DNA of 64,000 nucleotides from positions 264,604 to 328,603 of the IMG/VR virus record IMGVR_UViG_3300044972_002389; one strand, written 5' to 3'. This stretch comes from a virus. The notes under the pieces are model-generated. The model saw only the letters and a list, made by a program, of their open reading frames with translations, had not been told where the DNA came from and searched no databases. A program made the position numbers and the translations under genes. Of the stretch, positions 8,736 through 16,015 are shown in pieces; within the stretch, counting starts at the first letter, position 1; each line of letters opens with the position of its first letter.

Positions 8736-8745
8736 ACTAAATAAG
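8736..8745 (+). promoter_or_regulatory. Late promoter-like motif ACTAAATAAG
   Basis: About 90 bases before the SSB ATG, and immediately before the hairpin at 8755-8779. Confidence 0.4.
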
Positions 8746-8754
8746 CTTGTTAGT

Positions 8755-8779
8755 GACAACAAAACAGTGTTTTGTTGTC
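8755..8779 (+). promoter_or_regulatory. Perfect hairpin in the leader of the gp32-like gene
   Basis: GACAACAAAAC and GTTTTGTTGTC form an 11-bp stem with a 3-base loop. No T-run follows, so it is a poor terminator. T4 gene 32 mRNA carries a leader structure bound by gp32 for autoregulation; a similar role is possible here. Confidence 0.5.
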
Positions 8780-8832
8780 TCTATCCTGAAAACATATAGA
8801 CACTTTAATAGGCACATAGAAAGAAAAATACA

Positions 8833-9906
8833 ATGGCACTATCATTAGCTCAAATTCGTGAAAAACTACTTGAACAACAAAATTCAAAAGACCGCGCTCG
8901 TACAGGTGGCGGTGGTGGGGATAAAGCAAATTATCCCTTCTGGAGCAATCCAGACGGCAGCACAGCAACACTACGATTTCTTCCAGACGGCGATACCAGT
9001 AATGATTTCTTTTGGGTTGAACGGCTGATCACGCGTCTTCCCTTCCCAAGTATCAAAGGTCAAGCTTCAACTGGTCGTCCAATTGAAGTGCAAGTGCCTT
9101 GCGTTGACATGTGGAAGCCTGGCAGTTGCCCAATCAATGCAGAGATTCGTCCCTGGTGGAAGGGCGGCAAAGAAATGGAGGACATGGCACGCAAGTATTG
9201 GCGCAAAAAGTCATTTTTGTTCCAGGGCTTTGTGACACAGAATCCCAATCCTGAGGATCTAGCCAATCTTCCAGAAAATCCCATTCGGCGCTTTGTGATC
9301 AATCCCAGTGTGTTTGATCGCATCAAGACAGTGTTTCTTGACCAAGAGATTGAAAACAACCCCATTGACTATGACAACGGGCTGGATTTCCGTTTGGTAA
9401 AGGGGAGCAAGGGTGCGTATGCTGACTATGGTACCAGCTCTTGGGCGCGTCGTGAGCGAGCACTGAGTGACGATGAACGCTCAGCTATTGATCAATATGG
9501 GCTGTTTGCTCTCAGCAACTATCTGCCCAAGCGTCCAGATGAGGCACACATGCAGGTTATTATGGACATGTTCCATGATTCAGTTGATGAGAAGCCATAC
9601 GATCCAGACAAGTATGCACAGTTTTACAAGCCTTTTGGCCTACAAACTGATAACGACTCTGGCTCATCTATGGCACGTGATGTTGCAGGAGCAGAGAAAC
9701 GGTTTTCCAAACCATCAACTACTCCCCGTAACATTAGTGTGACAGCGCCATCAGCATCTGCTGATGTTGCTGATGCACCATTCGACGGTGCAAAAGCTGT
9801 ATCCTCAACCACTGCACCAGTTGCAGAAAGTGGAGAAGCCAAGAAGATGACGAGCCCAGAAGACATTCTGGCTGCACTACGTCGTAGGCAACAAGCCAAG
9901 GCATAA
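8833..9906 (+). CDS. Single-stranded DNA-binding protein (gp32-like)
   Basis: 357 residues. The core has YPFWSNPDGSTATLRFLPDG, then VPCVDMWKPGSCPINAEI and YWRKKSFLFQGFV, matching the OB-fold core of marine T4-like gp32. Two Cys residues of the zinc region are visible (VPC, GSC). The C-terminal tail from about residue 285 is Ala/Ser-rich with acidic residues, as expected for the partner-binding tail. It coats ssDNA for UvsX, UvsY and helicase. It lies directly upstream of uvsX, with a strong terminator between them. Confidence 0.85.
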   Translation: MALSLAQIREKLLEQQNSKDRARTGGGGGDKANYPFWSNPDGSTATLRFLPDGDTSNDFFWVERLITRLPFPSIKGQASTGRPIEVQVPCVDMWKPGSCPINAEIRPWWKGGKEMEDMARKYWRKKSFLFQGFVTQNPNPEDLANLPENPIRRFVINPSVFDRIKTVFLDQEIENNPIDYDNGLDFRLVKGSKGAYADYGTSSWARRERALSDDERSAIDQYGLFALSNYLPKRPDEAHMQVIMDMFHDSVDEKPYDPDKYAQFYKPFGLQTDNDSGSSMARDVAGAEKRFSKPSTTPRNISVTAPSASADVADAPFDGAKAVSSTTAPVAESGEAKKMTSPEDILAALRRRQQAKA

Positions 9907-9916
9907 TTGGCCTTAA

Positions 9917-9948
9917 GAAGGTGGAAACTAAGTTTCCACCTTCATTTT
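9917..9948 (+). terminator. Rho-independent terminator after SSB gene
   Basis: GAAGGTGGAAAC, loop TAA, GTTTCCACCTTC, then ATTTTCT. A perfect 12-bp stem. Confidence 0.85.
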
Positions 9949-9973
9949 CTCTCAAGCATAAAAAGGAACAAAT

Positions 9974-11068
9974 ATGAAACCTTTAGATTTATCCCGATTT
10001 AGAAAAGATATTGCCAAGAGCATTCCAGGACTATCAGTTGGCTTTCGCGATCCCAAGGTATGGATCTCAACAGGCAACTATGCACTCAATTATGCTATCT
10101 CTGGTAGATTCCGTGACGGTGGCATCCCGCTAGGCAAAGTAACAATGCTGGCTGGACAAAGTGGCAGTGGCAAGAGCTTTCTGGCAGCAGGAAACTTAAC
10201 CTCTAATGCACAGAAAAAAGATGTGTTTGTGGTGTTGATCGACAGTGAGAATGCACTAGATGAAAAATGGCTAAAGGCGCTAGATGTAGATACATCTGAG
10301 GACAAGCTTTTGAAGGCAAACTTGGCAATGATTGATGATGTTGCCAAGTTGATCTCAGATTTCATGAAGGACTACAAAGCTCGTTACAACAGCGTGAGTG
10401 AGGAAGAACGCCCTCGCGTGCTCTTTGTGATTGACAGTTTAGGCATGCTCCTAACTCCAACTGATGTCAATCAATTTGAGGCTGGTGAGCTCAAGGGTGA
10501 TATGGGGCGCAAGCCGCGTGCACTTGCTGCGCTTGTGCGAAATTGTGTTAACATGTTTGGTGAATATGATATCGGCATGATTTGCACAAACCACAGTTAT
10601 GCAAGCCAAGACATGTTCAATCCAGATGATGTCATTAGTGGTGGGCAAGGCCCCATCTACGCCAGCAGCATTGTGTTGGCTATGCGCAAACTCAAGCTCA
10701 AGGAAGATGAGATGGGCAACAAGACAACAGACGTCAAAGGTATCCGTGCTCAATGTCGTGTAATGAAGACGCGATATAACAAACCCTTTGAGACTGTTGA
10801 GGTTAAAATCCCATACGACCGAGGCATGGACCCCTACAGTGGCTTGTATGACCTGTTTGTTCAGAAAGGGTTGTTAGTCAAAGAAGGAAACAAGTGGTGT
10901 TACACTCGTTTGGATGGCACACAGATCAAGCAGTTTGAAAAAGCTTGGGATCGCAATGAAGATGGATGTCTTGATCAAATAATGAATGAGTTCCATCAGA
11001 AGCTAAGCAAAATTGCCCCTGTGTTAGAAGATATTGAAGTTCAAGAGCCTGAAGAAGATCTATCATAA
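9974..11068 (+). CDS. uvsX: UvsX RecA-like recombinase
   Basis: 364 residues. Walker A is AGQSGSGKSF near residues 59-68 and the Walker B strand is VLFVIDSLGML. The N-terminus (DLSRFRKDIAKSIPG) and the KLKLKEDEMGNKTTDVKG segment fit T4-like UvsX. It forms filaments on ssDNA for strand exchange and recombination-dependent replication, helped by UvsY (12492-12944) and gp32. The ribosome site AAAAGGAAC precedes the ATG. Terminators flank it on both sides, so it is probably its own transcription unit. Confidence 0.93.
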   Translation: MKPLDLSRFRKDIAKSIPGLSVGFRDPKVWISTGNYALNYAISGRFRDGGIPLGKVTMLAGQSGSGKSFLAAGNLTSNAQKKDVFVVLIDSENALDEKWLKALDVDTSEDKLLKANLAMIDDVAKLISDFMKDYKARYNSVSEEERPRVLFVIDSLGMLLTPTDVNQFEAGELKGDMGRKPRALAALVRNCVNMFGEYDIGMICTNHSYASQDMFNPDDVISGGQGPIYASSIVLAMRKLKLKEDEMGNKTTDVKGIRAQCRVMKTRYNKPFETVEVKIPYDRGMDPYSGLYDLFVQKGLLVKEGNKWCYTRLDGTQIKQFEKAWDRNEDGCLDQIMNEFHQKLSKIAPVLEDIEVQEPEEDLS

Positions 11069-11091
11069 CTTCCAATACATAGCAGTGCAAA

Positions 11092-11122
11092 GAGCGGGAC
11101 AAAATGTCCCGCTCTCATTGTT
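11092..11122 (+). terminator. Terminator after uvsX
   Basis: GAGCGGGAC, loop AAAAT, GTCCCGCTC, then TCATTGTTTT. GC-rich 9-bp stem followed by a T-rich tail. Confidence 0.8.
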
Positions 11123-11145
11123 TTGAGCTGATTGCCATATATAAT
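11118..11145 (+). promoter_or_regulatory. Sigma70-like promoter for the bL33 gene
   Basis: Perfect -10 TATAAT at 11140-11145 with a weaker -35 TTGTTT 16 bases upstream. It lies just after the uvsX terminator and about 22 bases before the ATG at 11168. Confidence 0.6.
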
Positions 11146-11167
11146 CACGCATAGCAGGAGACACAGG

Positions 11168-11359
11168 ATGGCAAAAGCAGCAACCGTAATTGTAATGTTG
11201 GTAAATCAAGACCATGATACACCAACCAAATACATGACGCATGTTACTACAAAAGGTGCAAAGTCTAGTGAAAAGTTGCGTCTGAAGAAGTATGACCCAG
11301 TGGTACAAAAACATTGTAACTTTGGTCAAAAAAAACTACCTTCGCCCAAATCCCGTTAA
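11168..11359 (+). CDS. rpmG: Ribosomal protein bL33-like
   Basis: 63 residues from ATG 11168, with ribosome site CAGGAG upstream. It begins MAKAATVIVMLVN. The segment EKLRLKKYDPVVQKHCNF is the hallmark C-terminal motif of bL33 (KLELKKYDPVVRKHV in bacteria). Host bL33 has about 50-55 residues; the extra length is an insertion after residue 13 and a short basic tail. bL33 sits on the large subunit near the E site. The gene has a private promoter after a terminator and is followed 17 bases later by the RlmN-like gene, suggesting a shared role in altering host ribosomes. The role is inferred. Confidence 0.8.
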   Translation: MAKAATVIVMLVNQDHDTPTKYMTHVTTKGAKSSEKLRLKKYDPVVQKHCNFGQKKLPSPKSR

Positions 11360-11376
11360 CCAGAAAGTTTCAACGT

Positions 11377-12222
11377 ATGTTACAACAGATCAACTCGCAA
11401 CTGGATGCGAGTGTAAATTTTGTTGAGCAACAGCTGACAGGATTTATTGAGTCGCGTTATGTAAGACGTCAAGCTGACTATTTCATCGCGTATCTCAGTT
11501 CACAAACTGGCTGTAACCGTGGATGCCAAATGTGTCATCTCACTGCAACCAAACAAACACAATTTTCGAATCTGGACCAAAGTGATTTTGTCAGTCAGTT
11601 TGAAACTGTATTGTCTCATTATGAAAAAGACACTCCTGCGCAAACAGTGCACTTGAATTTCATGGCCCGGGGAGAGCCGCTAGCCAATACCACGATAACC
11701 AAAACTGGAACAGAACTTTTTTGGCGACTGGGTAACATGGCACGAGACCGAGGACTGCGAGTAAAATTCAACGTGTCTACCATTATGCCAGTAACGCTCA
11801 AAAAAAGCCTGTGTGAAGTGTTCCCTCTTATCCCGGCGAATGTGTATTACTCCATATATTCAATAAATTCTTCATTTAGAAACAAATGGTTACCAGCTGC
11901 GATGCCAGTAGAGCGTGCGCTAGCTAATCTCAAGGAATATCAACAAGTTTCAAAAAAGATCATCAAGTTTCACGGTGCATTTATCAAGGGCGAAAATGAC
12001 AGTGAACAAGATGTTGAAGAGCTGATGAACACCATTGCTGAATACAGTTTTCACAGTGAGTTCAACATTGTGAGATACAATCCCTATAGCAGTCAACAGG
12101 GTGAAGAAAGTCTACGGGTGGATGACATAGCTGCACAAATCCAGCAATATATGCCCTGTAAGATTATTCCGAAAGTTGGTCAAGACGTATATGCAAGTTG
12201 CGGCCAATTTGTACCCAAGTAA
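11377..12222 (+). CDS. RlmN-like radical SAM enzyme
   Basis: 281 residues. The [4Fe-4S]/SAM motif is SSQTGCNRGCQMC, with Cys at 46, 50 and 53. Other RlmN/Cfr family marks are NFMARGEPLAN (cofactor glycines), FNIVRYNPYSSQQGEES, and GQDVYASCGQF, where Cys275 matches the methyl-carrying Cys355 of E. coli RlmN. The residue matching RlmN Cys118, just before SSQxGC, is Tyr. The N-terminal accessory domain of RlmN (over 380 residues) is also missing. RlmN methylates C2 of adenine in 23S rRNA and tRNA. Methyl transfer by the same route is doubtful without the second Cys. It follows the bL33 gene by 17 bases. Confidence 0.75.
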   Translation: MLQQINSQLDASVNFVEQQLTGFIESRYVRRQADYFIAYLSSQTGCNRGCQMCHLTATKQTQFSNLDQSDFVSQFETVLSHYEKDTPAQTVHLNFMARGEPLANTTITKTGTELFWRLGNMARDRGLRVKFNVSTIMPVTLKKSLCEVFPLIPANVYYSIYSINSSFRNKWLPAAMPVERALANLKEYQQVSKKIIKFHGAFIKGENDSEQDVEELMNTIAEYSFHSEFNIVRYNPYSSQQGEESLRVDDIAAQIQQYMPCKIIPKVGQDVYASCGQFVPK

Positions 12223-12224
12223 CC

Positions 12225-12233
12225 TTTAAATAA
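12225..12233 (+). promoter_or_regulatory. Late promoter-like motif TTTAAATAA
   Basis: 28 bases before the ATG at 12262, with GTGGAG as ribosome site between them. Confidence 0.5.
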
Positions 12234-12261
12234 CCCCAGATTTTTTGTGGAGATCAAACTA

Positions 12262-12480
12262 ATGGAAATTGATGCAAAACTAATTGCAGAGCTTTGGGAA
12301 ACAGTCAAGGACTTGATTCCCTCTGGCAAGCGAGACGATGTGGCACTGGAATTCATCAGTGTTTTTGAAGAAAATGATGTAGAGATTCATGATCTTGACT
12401 CACTGCGTGGTGCAGATGACAGCCTTGATTCTGCCCTTGATGAACTCTATGGAGATGTTGACGTAGACGACGACTGCTAG
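12262..12480 (+). CDS. Small acidic protein, conserved type in T4-like phages
   Basis: 72 residues from ATG 12262, chosen because GTGGAG at 12247-12252 is an ideal ribosome site for it. The N-terminal half is helical (LWETVKDLIPSGKRDDVALEF). The C-terminus is almost all Asp/Glu (DELYGDVDVDDDC). I recall similar small proteins next to uvsY in marine T4-like phages, but no function is known. It may be a partner or anti-DNA mimic; this is a guess. Confidence 0.6.
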   Translation: MEIDAKLIAELWETVKDLIPSGKRDDVALEFISVFEENDVEIHDLDSLRGADDSLDSALDELYGDVDVDDDC

Positions 12481-12491
12481 TATCAATTGTC

Positions 12492-12944
12492 ATGTGGTTT
12501 AACAGAGTAAAAAACGACCTATCGCAAATTCCTGATATGGTCGACTACTACAACAATGAGCTTGAGGTTGCTCAAAAAGAATGCAAGGTTTTTGGCAGCC
12601 TTGAAAAAAACAGTCAAGAGCTGCCAGGTCAGGTAAGTTGGCGTTTCAGTCAACTGCAAGAGATTGAGGCTGTGTTGAAACATCTCAACAACCAAGTGGA
12701 CAAAATGAGAAGCGACTTTTATCGTCGCTATCTCGAACGCTACAACAGAGAATTGAGTGACCGCGCCATTGAAAAATACATTGATGGCGAGGCTGATGTT
12801 CAAACAATGATGAGTCTAGTGAATGAGGTGGCATTGATTCGCAACAAGTATCTTGGTGTAATCAAGTCAATGGAGATCAAGGGTTTTCAACTTAACAATA
12901 TCATACGCCTTAGGTCTGTGGGTATGAATGATATTGCGCTCTAA
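12492..12944 (+). CDS. uvsY: UvsY-like recombination mediator
   Basis: 150 residues. A helical protein with DFYRRYLERYNRELSDRAI, EKYIDGEADVQTM and a C-terminal SMEIKGFQLNNIIRLRSVGM, matching the T4-like UvsY pattern. UvsY loads UvsX onto gp32-coated ssDNA. Context fits: SSB and UvsX lie just upstream. It starts 12 bases after the acidic protein. Identification is by remembered family pattern. Confidence 0.7.
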   Translation: MWFNRVKNDLSQIPDMVDYYNNELEVAQKECKVFGSLEKNSQELPGQVSWRFSQLQEIEAVLKHLNNQVDKMRSDFYRRYLERYNRELSDRAIEKYIDGEADVQTMMSLVNEVALIRNKYLGVIKSMEIKGFQLNNIIRLRSVGMNDIAL

Positions 12945-13252
12945 CTCCCACAGACTTCATCCCGCAAGATCTGTTCCATCTCATCTGGAGTTACTTGGCC
13001 ACATTCCAACACAGTGTAGAGCTGGGCTAGCTTATGGCCCCAGCTTTCATCATGCCTGTTGAGACAGTCAACAGTTTCTGCCATTTTGGTGACCAATATA
13101 TTTTGACTTGTCCAAAGCTGCTCTAAAGCACTCACACTGCCTTTTAGTAAGCTGATCAATTCAGTCTGGGACAGTGTGTTTTCCTTCTCTAATGAGTTCT
13201 TCAAATGGGTCAAAAAATCATTTGGGTTATCAAACATCAAAACTTTGTTCAT
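12941..13252 (-). CDS. Hypothetical helical protein
   Basis: 103 residues on the minus strand, overlapping the end of uvsY by four bases. It is mostly alpha-helical with a possible coiled coil (LTHLKNSLEKENTLSQTELISLL). No plus-strand gene occupies this space. I do not recognise it. Confidence 0.55.
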   Translation of the reverse strand: MNKVLMFDNPNDFLTHLKNSLEKENTLSQTELISLLKGSVSALEQLWTSQNILVTKMAETVDCLNRHDESWGHKLAQLYTVLECGQVTPDEMEQILRDEVCGS

Positions 13253-13310
13253 ATGAAAATTATGAAAGATCTATTTTGGGTTTGTCTATTGAAACCATTA
13301 CACTCCCTGC

Positions 13311-14123
13311 ATGATCAAATTATTTTTTGCTATCTCAGCTCTTATATTCTCACTTAGTGATGCCTATGCTCAACAAACGCCGCCAAGGCCTATGGAGGCA
13401 TGTCAATCAGAAGCGCCGTGGGGGTTTCCCACTGCCAATTTACCCACTGGCCAACCCATCTGTCGCATGGCTTATGCGTTATTGCACGACAATAGGGCAA
13501 AGATACCATTATGGACTGTCTATACGATTACGCCTGAAAAGGCCATGGGGTGTGGAAAGAGAAGTGATGCATTCTCTCCAGACCAAAGCTTGCCTCGTGG
13601 TGAGCGAGCTGAATTGGGCGACTATCGACAATCAGGATATGACACTGGTCACATGGTGAATTCAGCCGATATGTTGTGGAGTGTTACTGCTGAGCGTGAG
13701 AGTTTCATCCTCAGCAATATGAGCCCGCAATTGGCTAATGTAAACCGCGGTGCGTGGAAAACTCTAGAGACTGGTATCAGAGGATGGACCCAACAGACTA
13801 ATGATACCTATACCGTTTACAGCGGAAACATTTATGATGTGATGACTGCCAAAACCATTGGCCGCAATGCAGTAGTAGTGCCCAACAGCCTCTGGAAGGT
13901 TGTTGTAAGCCATCGCACTGGCGAGGCGTGGGCTTTTCTTTTTCCCAATCAACCCAACATCTCTACAGAACTCAAAAGCTTCCAGGTCACAGTAGTTGAA
14001 CTGGAATCTCTTGTGGGATATGAAATTCCCATGCCAGGCGATAAAACTGCTAAACCCTTCTTACTTCCTGTTCGATCTGTAAGTGAGGCTCGGCAAGCAG
14101 CTTGTACTTTGCCTCAGAGGTAA
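13311..14123 (+). CDS. Secreted DNA/RNA non-specific endonuclease (NUC1/NucA-like)
   Basis: 270 residues. A signal peptide is clear: MIKLFFAISALIFSLSDAYA, with cleavage likely after AYA. The betabetaalpha-metal nuclease motif is YDTGHMVNSAD, in which the catalytic His is present but the usual Arg of DRGH is Thr. The metal-binding Asn helix is NMSPQLANVNRGAWKTLE. YTVYSGNIYD and FLFPNQPN complete the family pattern. Export implies action in the periplasm or outside the cell, for example on competing DNA or released nucleic acid. The role is inferred. A weak ribosome site precedes the ATG. Confidence 0.8.
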   Translation: MIKLFFAISALIFSLSDAYAQQTPPRPMEACQSEAPWGFPTANLPTGQPICRMAYALLHDNRAKIPLWTVYTITPEKAMGCGKRSDAFSPDQSLPRGERAELGDYRQSGYDTGHMVNSADMLWSVTAERESFILSNMSPQLANVNRGAWKTLETGIRGWTQQTNDTYTVYSGNIYDVMTAKTIGRNAVVVPNSLWKVVVSHRTGEAWAFLFPNQPNISTELKSFQVTVVELESLVGYEIPMPGDKTAKPFLLPVRSVSEARQAACTLPQR

Positions 14124-14843
14124 TTACACCTTATCCCAAAAGGTCAAAACTGCTGACCGGGCAGAACTCAGTCGCATACCAGCAGCAACAGCCTTTTGAA
14201 TAATGTCAGATTGAGACGCACCTTGGGGCTTATGTGTGCGGATCCATTCCCGGATCCTAGCCGCATAAGATCCATCCTTCTGAGAAGGGATCTTGGTGGT
14301 TGTATTTCCAGAGACATCAATCCCTGGAATAATTTGTTTACGCCAATTGCAACTCCGATCAATCCACCCCTTGGCCTTGAATCGGTACTTATGGCCCTTC
14401 TGCACCTTTGTGTGTCTATGAGCCGAGATCACCACTTCTTGCCCAGTGGAGGTAGTGTAGTGGTAGTTTCCGCCAGAGTATGTGGTTTTGTAGCTGTGGT
14501 AGATGCTGCCATTACCTCCCAGTGCTACACAAACCCTCTTCCAACCCTGGTCATGATCCCGGCCCAAACTGGGGTTCATGAAACACACGATGTGCGCCAC
14601 CTCATGTGCTGTGGCATTTTGTAGCACATCATCAAACTCAGACCCTTGGATAACCTGTTGGTTGAAATGCACAGAATACTTACGAGTGAACGTGCGCTGG
14701 CAAATCCGGCAGCAGGCCTTTCCAGCCTTCATCCCTCGAAGGTCAAAGCGAATCGCAGTCTGCCGCAAATTCAAGCCATACAGCTGATCAGCAAGCTCAA
14801 AAAGGCTGTGCACCTTTTGAGTCATCTGTGCCAAGCGATCCAT
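14124..14843 (-). CDS. SprT-like zinc metalloprotease-family protein
   Basis: 239 residues from ATG 14843; the promoter at 14869-14896 and ribosome site AACAAGGGA exclude a longer start. The HExxH motif is ATAHEVAHIVCF, followed by DHDQGWKRVCVALGG with a third ligand. A CRICQRTF pair of Cys occurs near residue 50. SprT/Spartan-type proteases cut DNA-protein crosslinks. The C-terminal third (about 200-239) has a helix-turn-helix-like segment (GASQSDIIQKAVAAGM) that may bind DNA. It is the last gene of a minus-strand cluster. Confidence 0.75.
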   Translation of the reverse strand: MDRLAQMTQKVHSLFELADQLYGLNLRQTAIRFDLRGMKAGKACCRICQRTFTRKYSVHFNQQVIQGSEFDDVLQNATAHEVAHIVCFMNPSLGRDHDQGWKRVCVALGGNGSIYHSYKTTYSGGNYHYTTSTGQEVVISAHRHTKVQKGHKYRFKAKGWIDRSCNWRKQIIPGIDVSGNTTTKIPSQKDGSYAARIREWIRTHKPQGASQSDIIQKAVAAGMRLSSARSAVLTFWDKV

Positions 14844-14851
14844 ACTCACAG

Positions 14852-14864
14852 TCCCTTGTTTGCC
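14852..14864 (-). promoter_or_regulatory. Recurring leader GGCAAACAAGGGA
   Basis: Leader and ribosome site of the SprT-like gene. Near-identical copies occur at 15676-15688, 15996-16008 and 18016-18027 (+). Confidence 0.6.
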
Positions 14865-14868
14865 CAGC

Positions 14869-14896
14869 AATGTAGCTGAATTTGCGACGCTGTCAA
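14869..14896 (-). promoter_or_regulatory. Sigma70 promoter for SprT-like gene
   Basis: On the minus strand TTGACA (14896-14891), 16-base spacer, TACATT (14874-14869). Confidence 0.75.
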
Positions 14897-14902
14897 TCCA
14901 GT

Positions 14903-15037
14903 TTAGGTCCGTGCCAGCTGAGCTTCCTGGGCAGCCTCCCGTTCAACCTGCCGAAGCAGAGAGTCGGAAACAGCTCCGCCCCCAGAGAGGATCACCAGGA
15001 GCCGGTGCAGACGCTGAGCAGAAGATTCGTGAGCCAT
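14903..15037 (-). CDS. Small hypothetical protein (44 residues)
   Basis: ATG 15037 to TAA 14903, with ribosome site AAAGGA ten bases before the ATG. The sequence includes LHRLLVILSGGGAVSD followed by a charged helix (RQVEREAAQEAQL). No family is recognised. It lies in line with its minus-strand neighbours. Confidence 0.55.
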   Translation of the reverse strand: MAHESSAQRLHRLLVILSGGGAVSDSLLRQVEREAAQEAQLART

Positions 15038-15063
15038 TTTGTAGGTCCTTTCAGTTTAGTGTG

Positions 15064-15333
15064 TCAAGTGTTGAGCACGTGAACAGTAACGCCAGCCAGC
15101 TGAGGCATATGCTGGAGGGTGTTAGGGCTGGGTGCCATCACCCAAGCAGTCACCTCTCCATAGTGCATAACTCGGCGCTGGATTGTGAACTCTGCCTCAC
15201 TCCCAGTGCGATGGCTCACCAAACGCAAGCCATCATACCAGAAGCTGTGGCCCCCGCGATCCACCTGACTGGCCTCCACCACAAACCTACGCAGTTGGCG
15301 GCAGTAAGTCATGTCCTTGGTGTTTACAAGCAT
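15064..15333 (-). CDS. Hypothetical beta-rich protein
   Basis: 89 residues from ATG 15333 with CGGAG as ribosome site. The sequence alternates charged and hydrophobic residues (RRFVVEASQVD, EAEFTIQRRVMHYGEVTAW), suggesting a small beta domain. Promoter at 15358-15385. Function unknown. Confidence 0.6.
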   Translation of the reverse strand: MLVNTKDMTYCRQLRRFVVEASQVDRGGHSFWYDGLRLVSHRTGSEAEFTIQRRVMHYGEVTAWVMAPSPNTLQHMPQLAGVTVHVLNT

Positions 15334-15357
15334 CACTGTTCTCCGTGCAACAACTGC

Positions 15358-15385
15358 AATTTAGCAGATTTTTTGACGAGGTCAA
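15358..15385 (-). promoter_or_regulatory. Sigma70-like promoter
   Basis: TTGACC (15385-15380), 16-base spacer, TAAATT (15363-15358), for the gene starting at 15333. Confidence 0.65.
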
Positions 15386-15549
15386 GCCTTTGGTGGAAAA
15401 ACCTTATCAAAAACCAAACCAGCAACCATACCACAGGATGCTCCCACCACAAAGCTCCAGAAAAAACTCAACTCAAACATTACCGACACAGCCACCGCTC
15501 CAACTGCTGCCAGGACTGCTGCCACTAGGTATGCAACTGCGTAAAACAT
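15382..15549 (-). CDS. Small membrane protein with two TM segments
   Basis: 55 residues, ATG 15549 to TGA 15382, ribosome site AGAGAGG. Two hydrophobic stretches are separated by FELSFFW: residues 3-24 (AVAYLVAAVLAAVGAVAV) and 29-47 (FFWSFVVGASCGMVAGLVF). It would sit in the inner membrane. Function unknown. A superinfection-exclusion or lysis-related role cannot be judged from sequence. Confidence 0.65.
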   Translation of the reverse strand: MFYAVAYLVAAVLAAVGAVAVSVMFELSFFWSFVVGASCGMVAGLVFDKVFPPKA

Positions 15550-15579
15550 CTGTTACCCTCTCTTGCACATTTATGCCCC

Positions 15580-15607
15580 AGCATAAGACTCCAATGACAT
15601 CTGTCAA
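15580..15607 (-). promoter_or_regulatory. Sigma70-like promoter for small membrane protein
   Basis: TTGACA (15607-15602), 16-base spacer, TATGCT (15585-15580), divergent from the promoter at 15642. Confidence 0.65.
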
Positions 15608-15641
15608 GCCCAAAATTCTCCAAATAAGACGGTTTTTTCCA

Positions 15642-15670
15642 TAGACAAGCCAGCATCACACAGCTATATT
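15642..15670 (+). promoter_or_regulatory. Sigma70 promoter with recurring leader
   Basis: TAGACA (15642-15647), 17-base spacer, TATATT (15665-15670), then leader GGCAAACAAGGAG (15676-15688) before the ATG at 15698. Confidence 0.75.
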
Positions 15671-15697
15671 GCGTGGGCAAACAAGGAGCATACGCAA

Positions 15698-15934
15698 ATG
15701 GACAAGCTTACTACAGCACTGCGGAACAATGTAGTTGTTGTGACCTTCAAGAAGGTTGATGGAACGGTGCGTAAGATGCGTGCCACAACGGACGCGAGCC
15801 GCTTCATCTACGAAAGCAAAGCCACTGGTGAGCGCAAGCGCAATGACGGTGTTACTGTGCTGTGGGATATGGACAAGGGCCAGTGGCGTAGCATGCGGAA
15901 CGACAGCTTGATTGAGTGGCAAGTGGAAGCTTAA
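15698..15934 (+). CDS. SH3-like beta-barrel protein (WYL_2/Sm-like family)
   Basis: 78 residues. The pattern TALRNNVVVVTFKKVDGTVRKMRAT ... VTVLWDMDKGQWRSMRNDSLIEW (shown here in parts) is that of the small phage SH3-barrel family often annotated as Sm-like or WYL_2. Such proteins are common early phage products; their molecular role is unclear. It has its own promoter and is followed by a perfect terminator. Confidence 0.65.
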   Translation: MDKLTTALRNNVVVVTFKKVDGTVRKMRATTDASRFIYESKATGERKRNDGVTVLWDMDKGQWRSMRNDSLIEWQVEA

Positions 15935-15942
15935 CTTTTTGA

Positions 15943-15976
15943 GGCAATGCAAGGAAAACCTCTTGCATTGCCTTTT
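15943..15976 (+). terminator. Terminator with perfect 11-bp stem
   Basis: GGCAATGCAAG, 8-base loop, CTTGCATTGCC, TTTT. Its right arm overlaps the -35 of the next promoter. Confidence 0.85.
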
Positions 15977-15990
15977 CTCCCTGCTATACT
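15963..15990 (+). promoter_or_regulatory. Sigma70-like promoter with recurring leader
   Basis: TTGCAT (15963-15968), 16-base spacer, TATACT (15985-15990), then GGCAAACAAGGAG at 15996-16008 and ATG 16016. Confidence 0.65.
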
Positions 15991-16015
15991 GCTGAGGCAA
16001 ACAAGGAGCCTACCA

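Noticed and set aside
15947-16015. N-terminal extension of the AAA ATPase from 15947
   Set aside because: It would be encoded by the terminator and promoter; ATG 16016 has the ribosome site.
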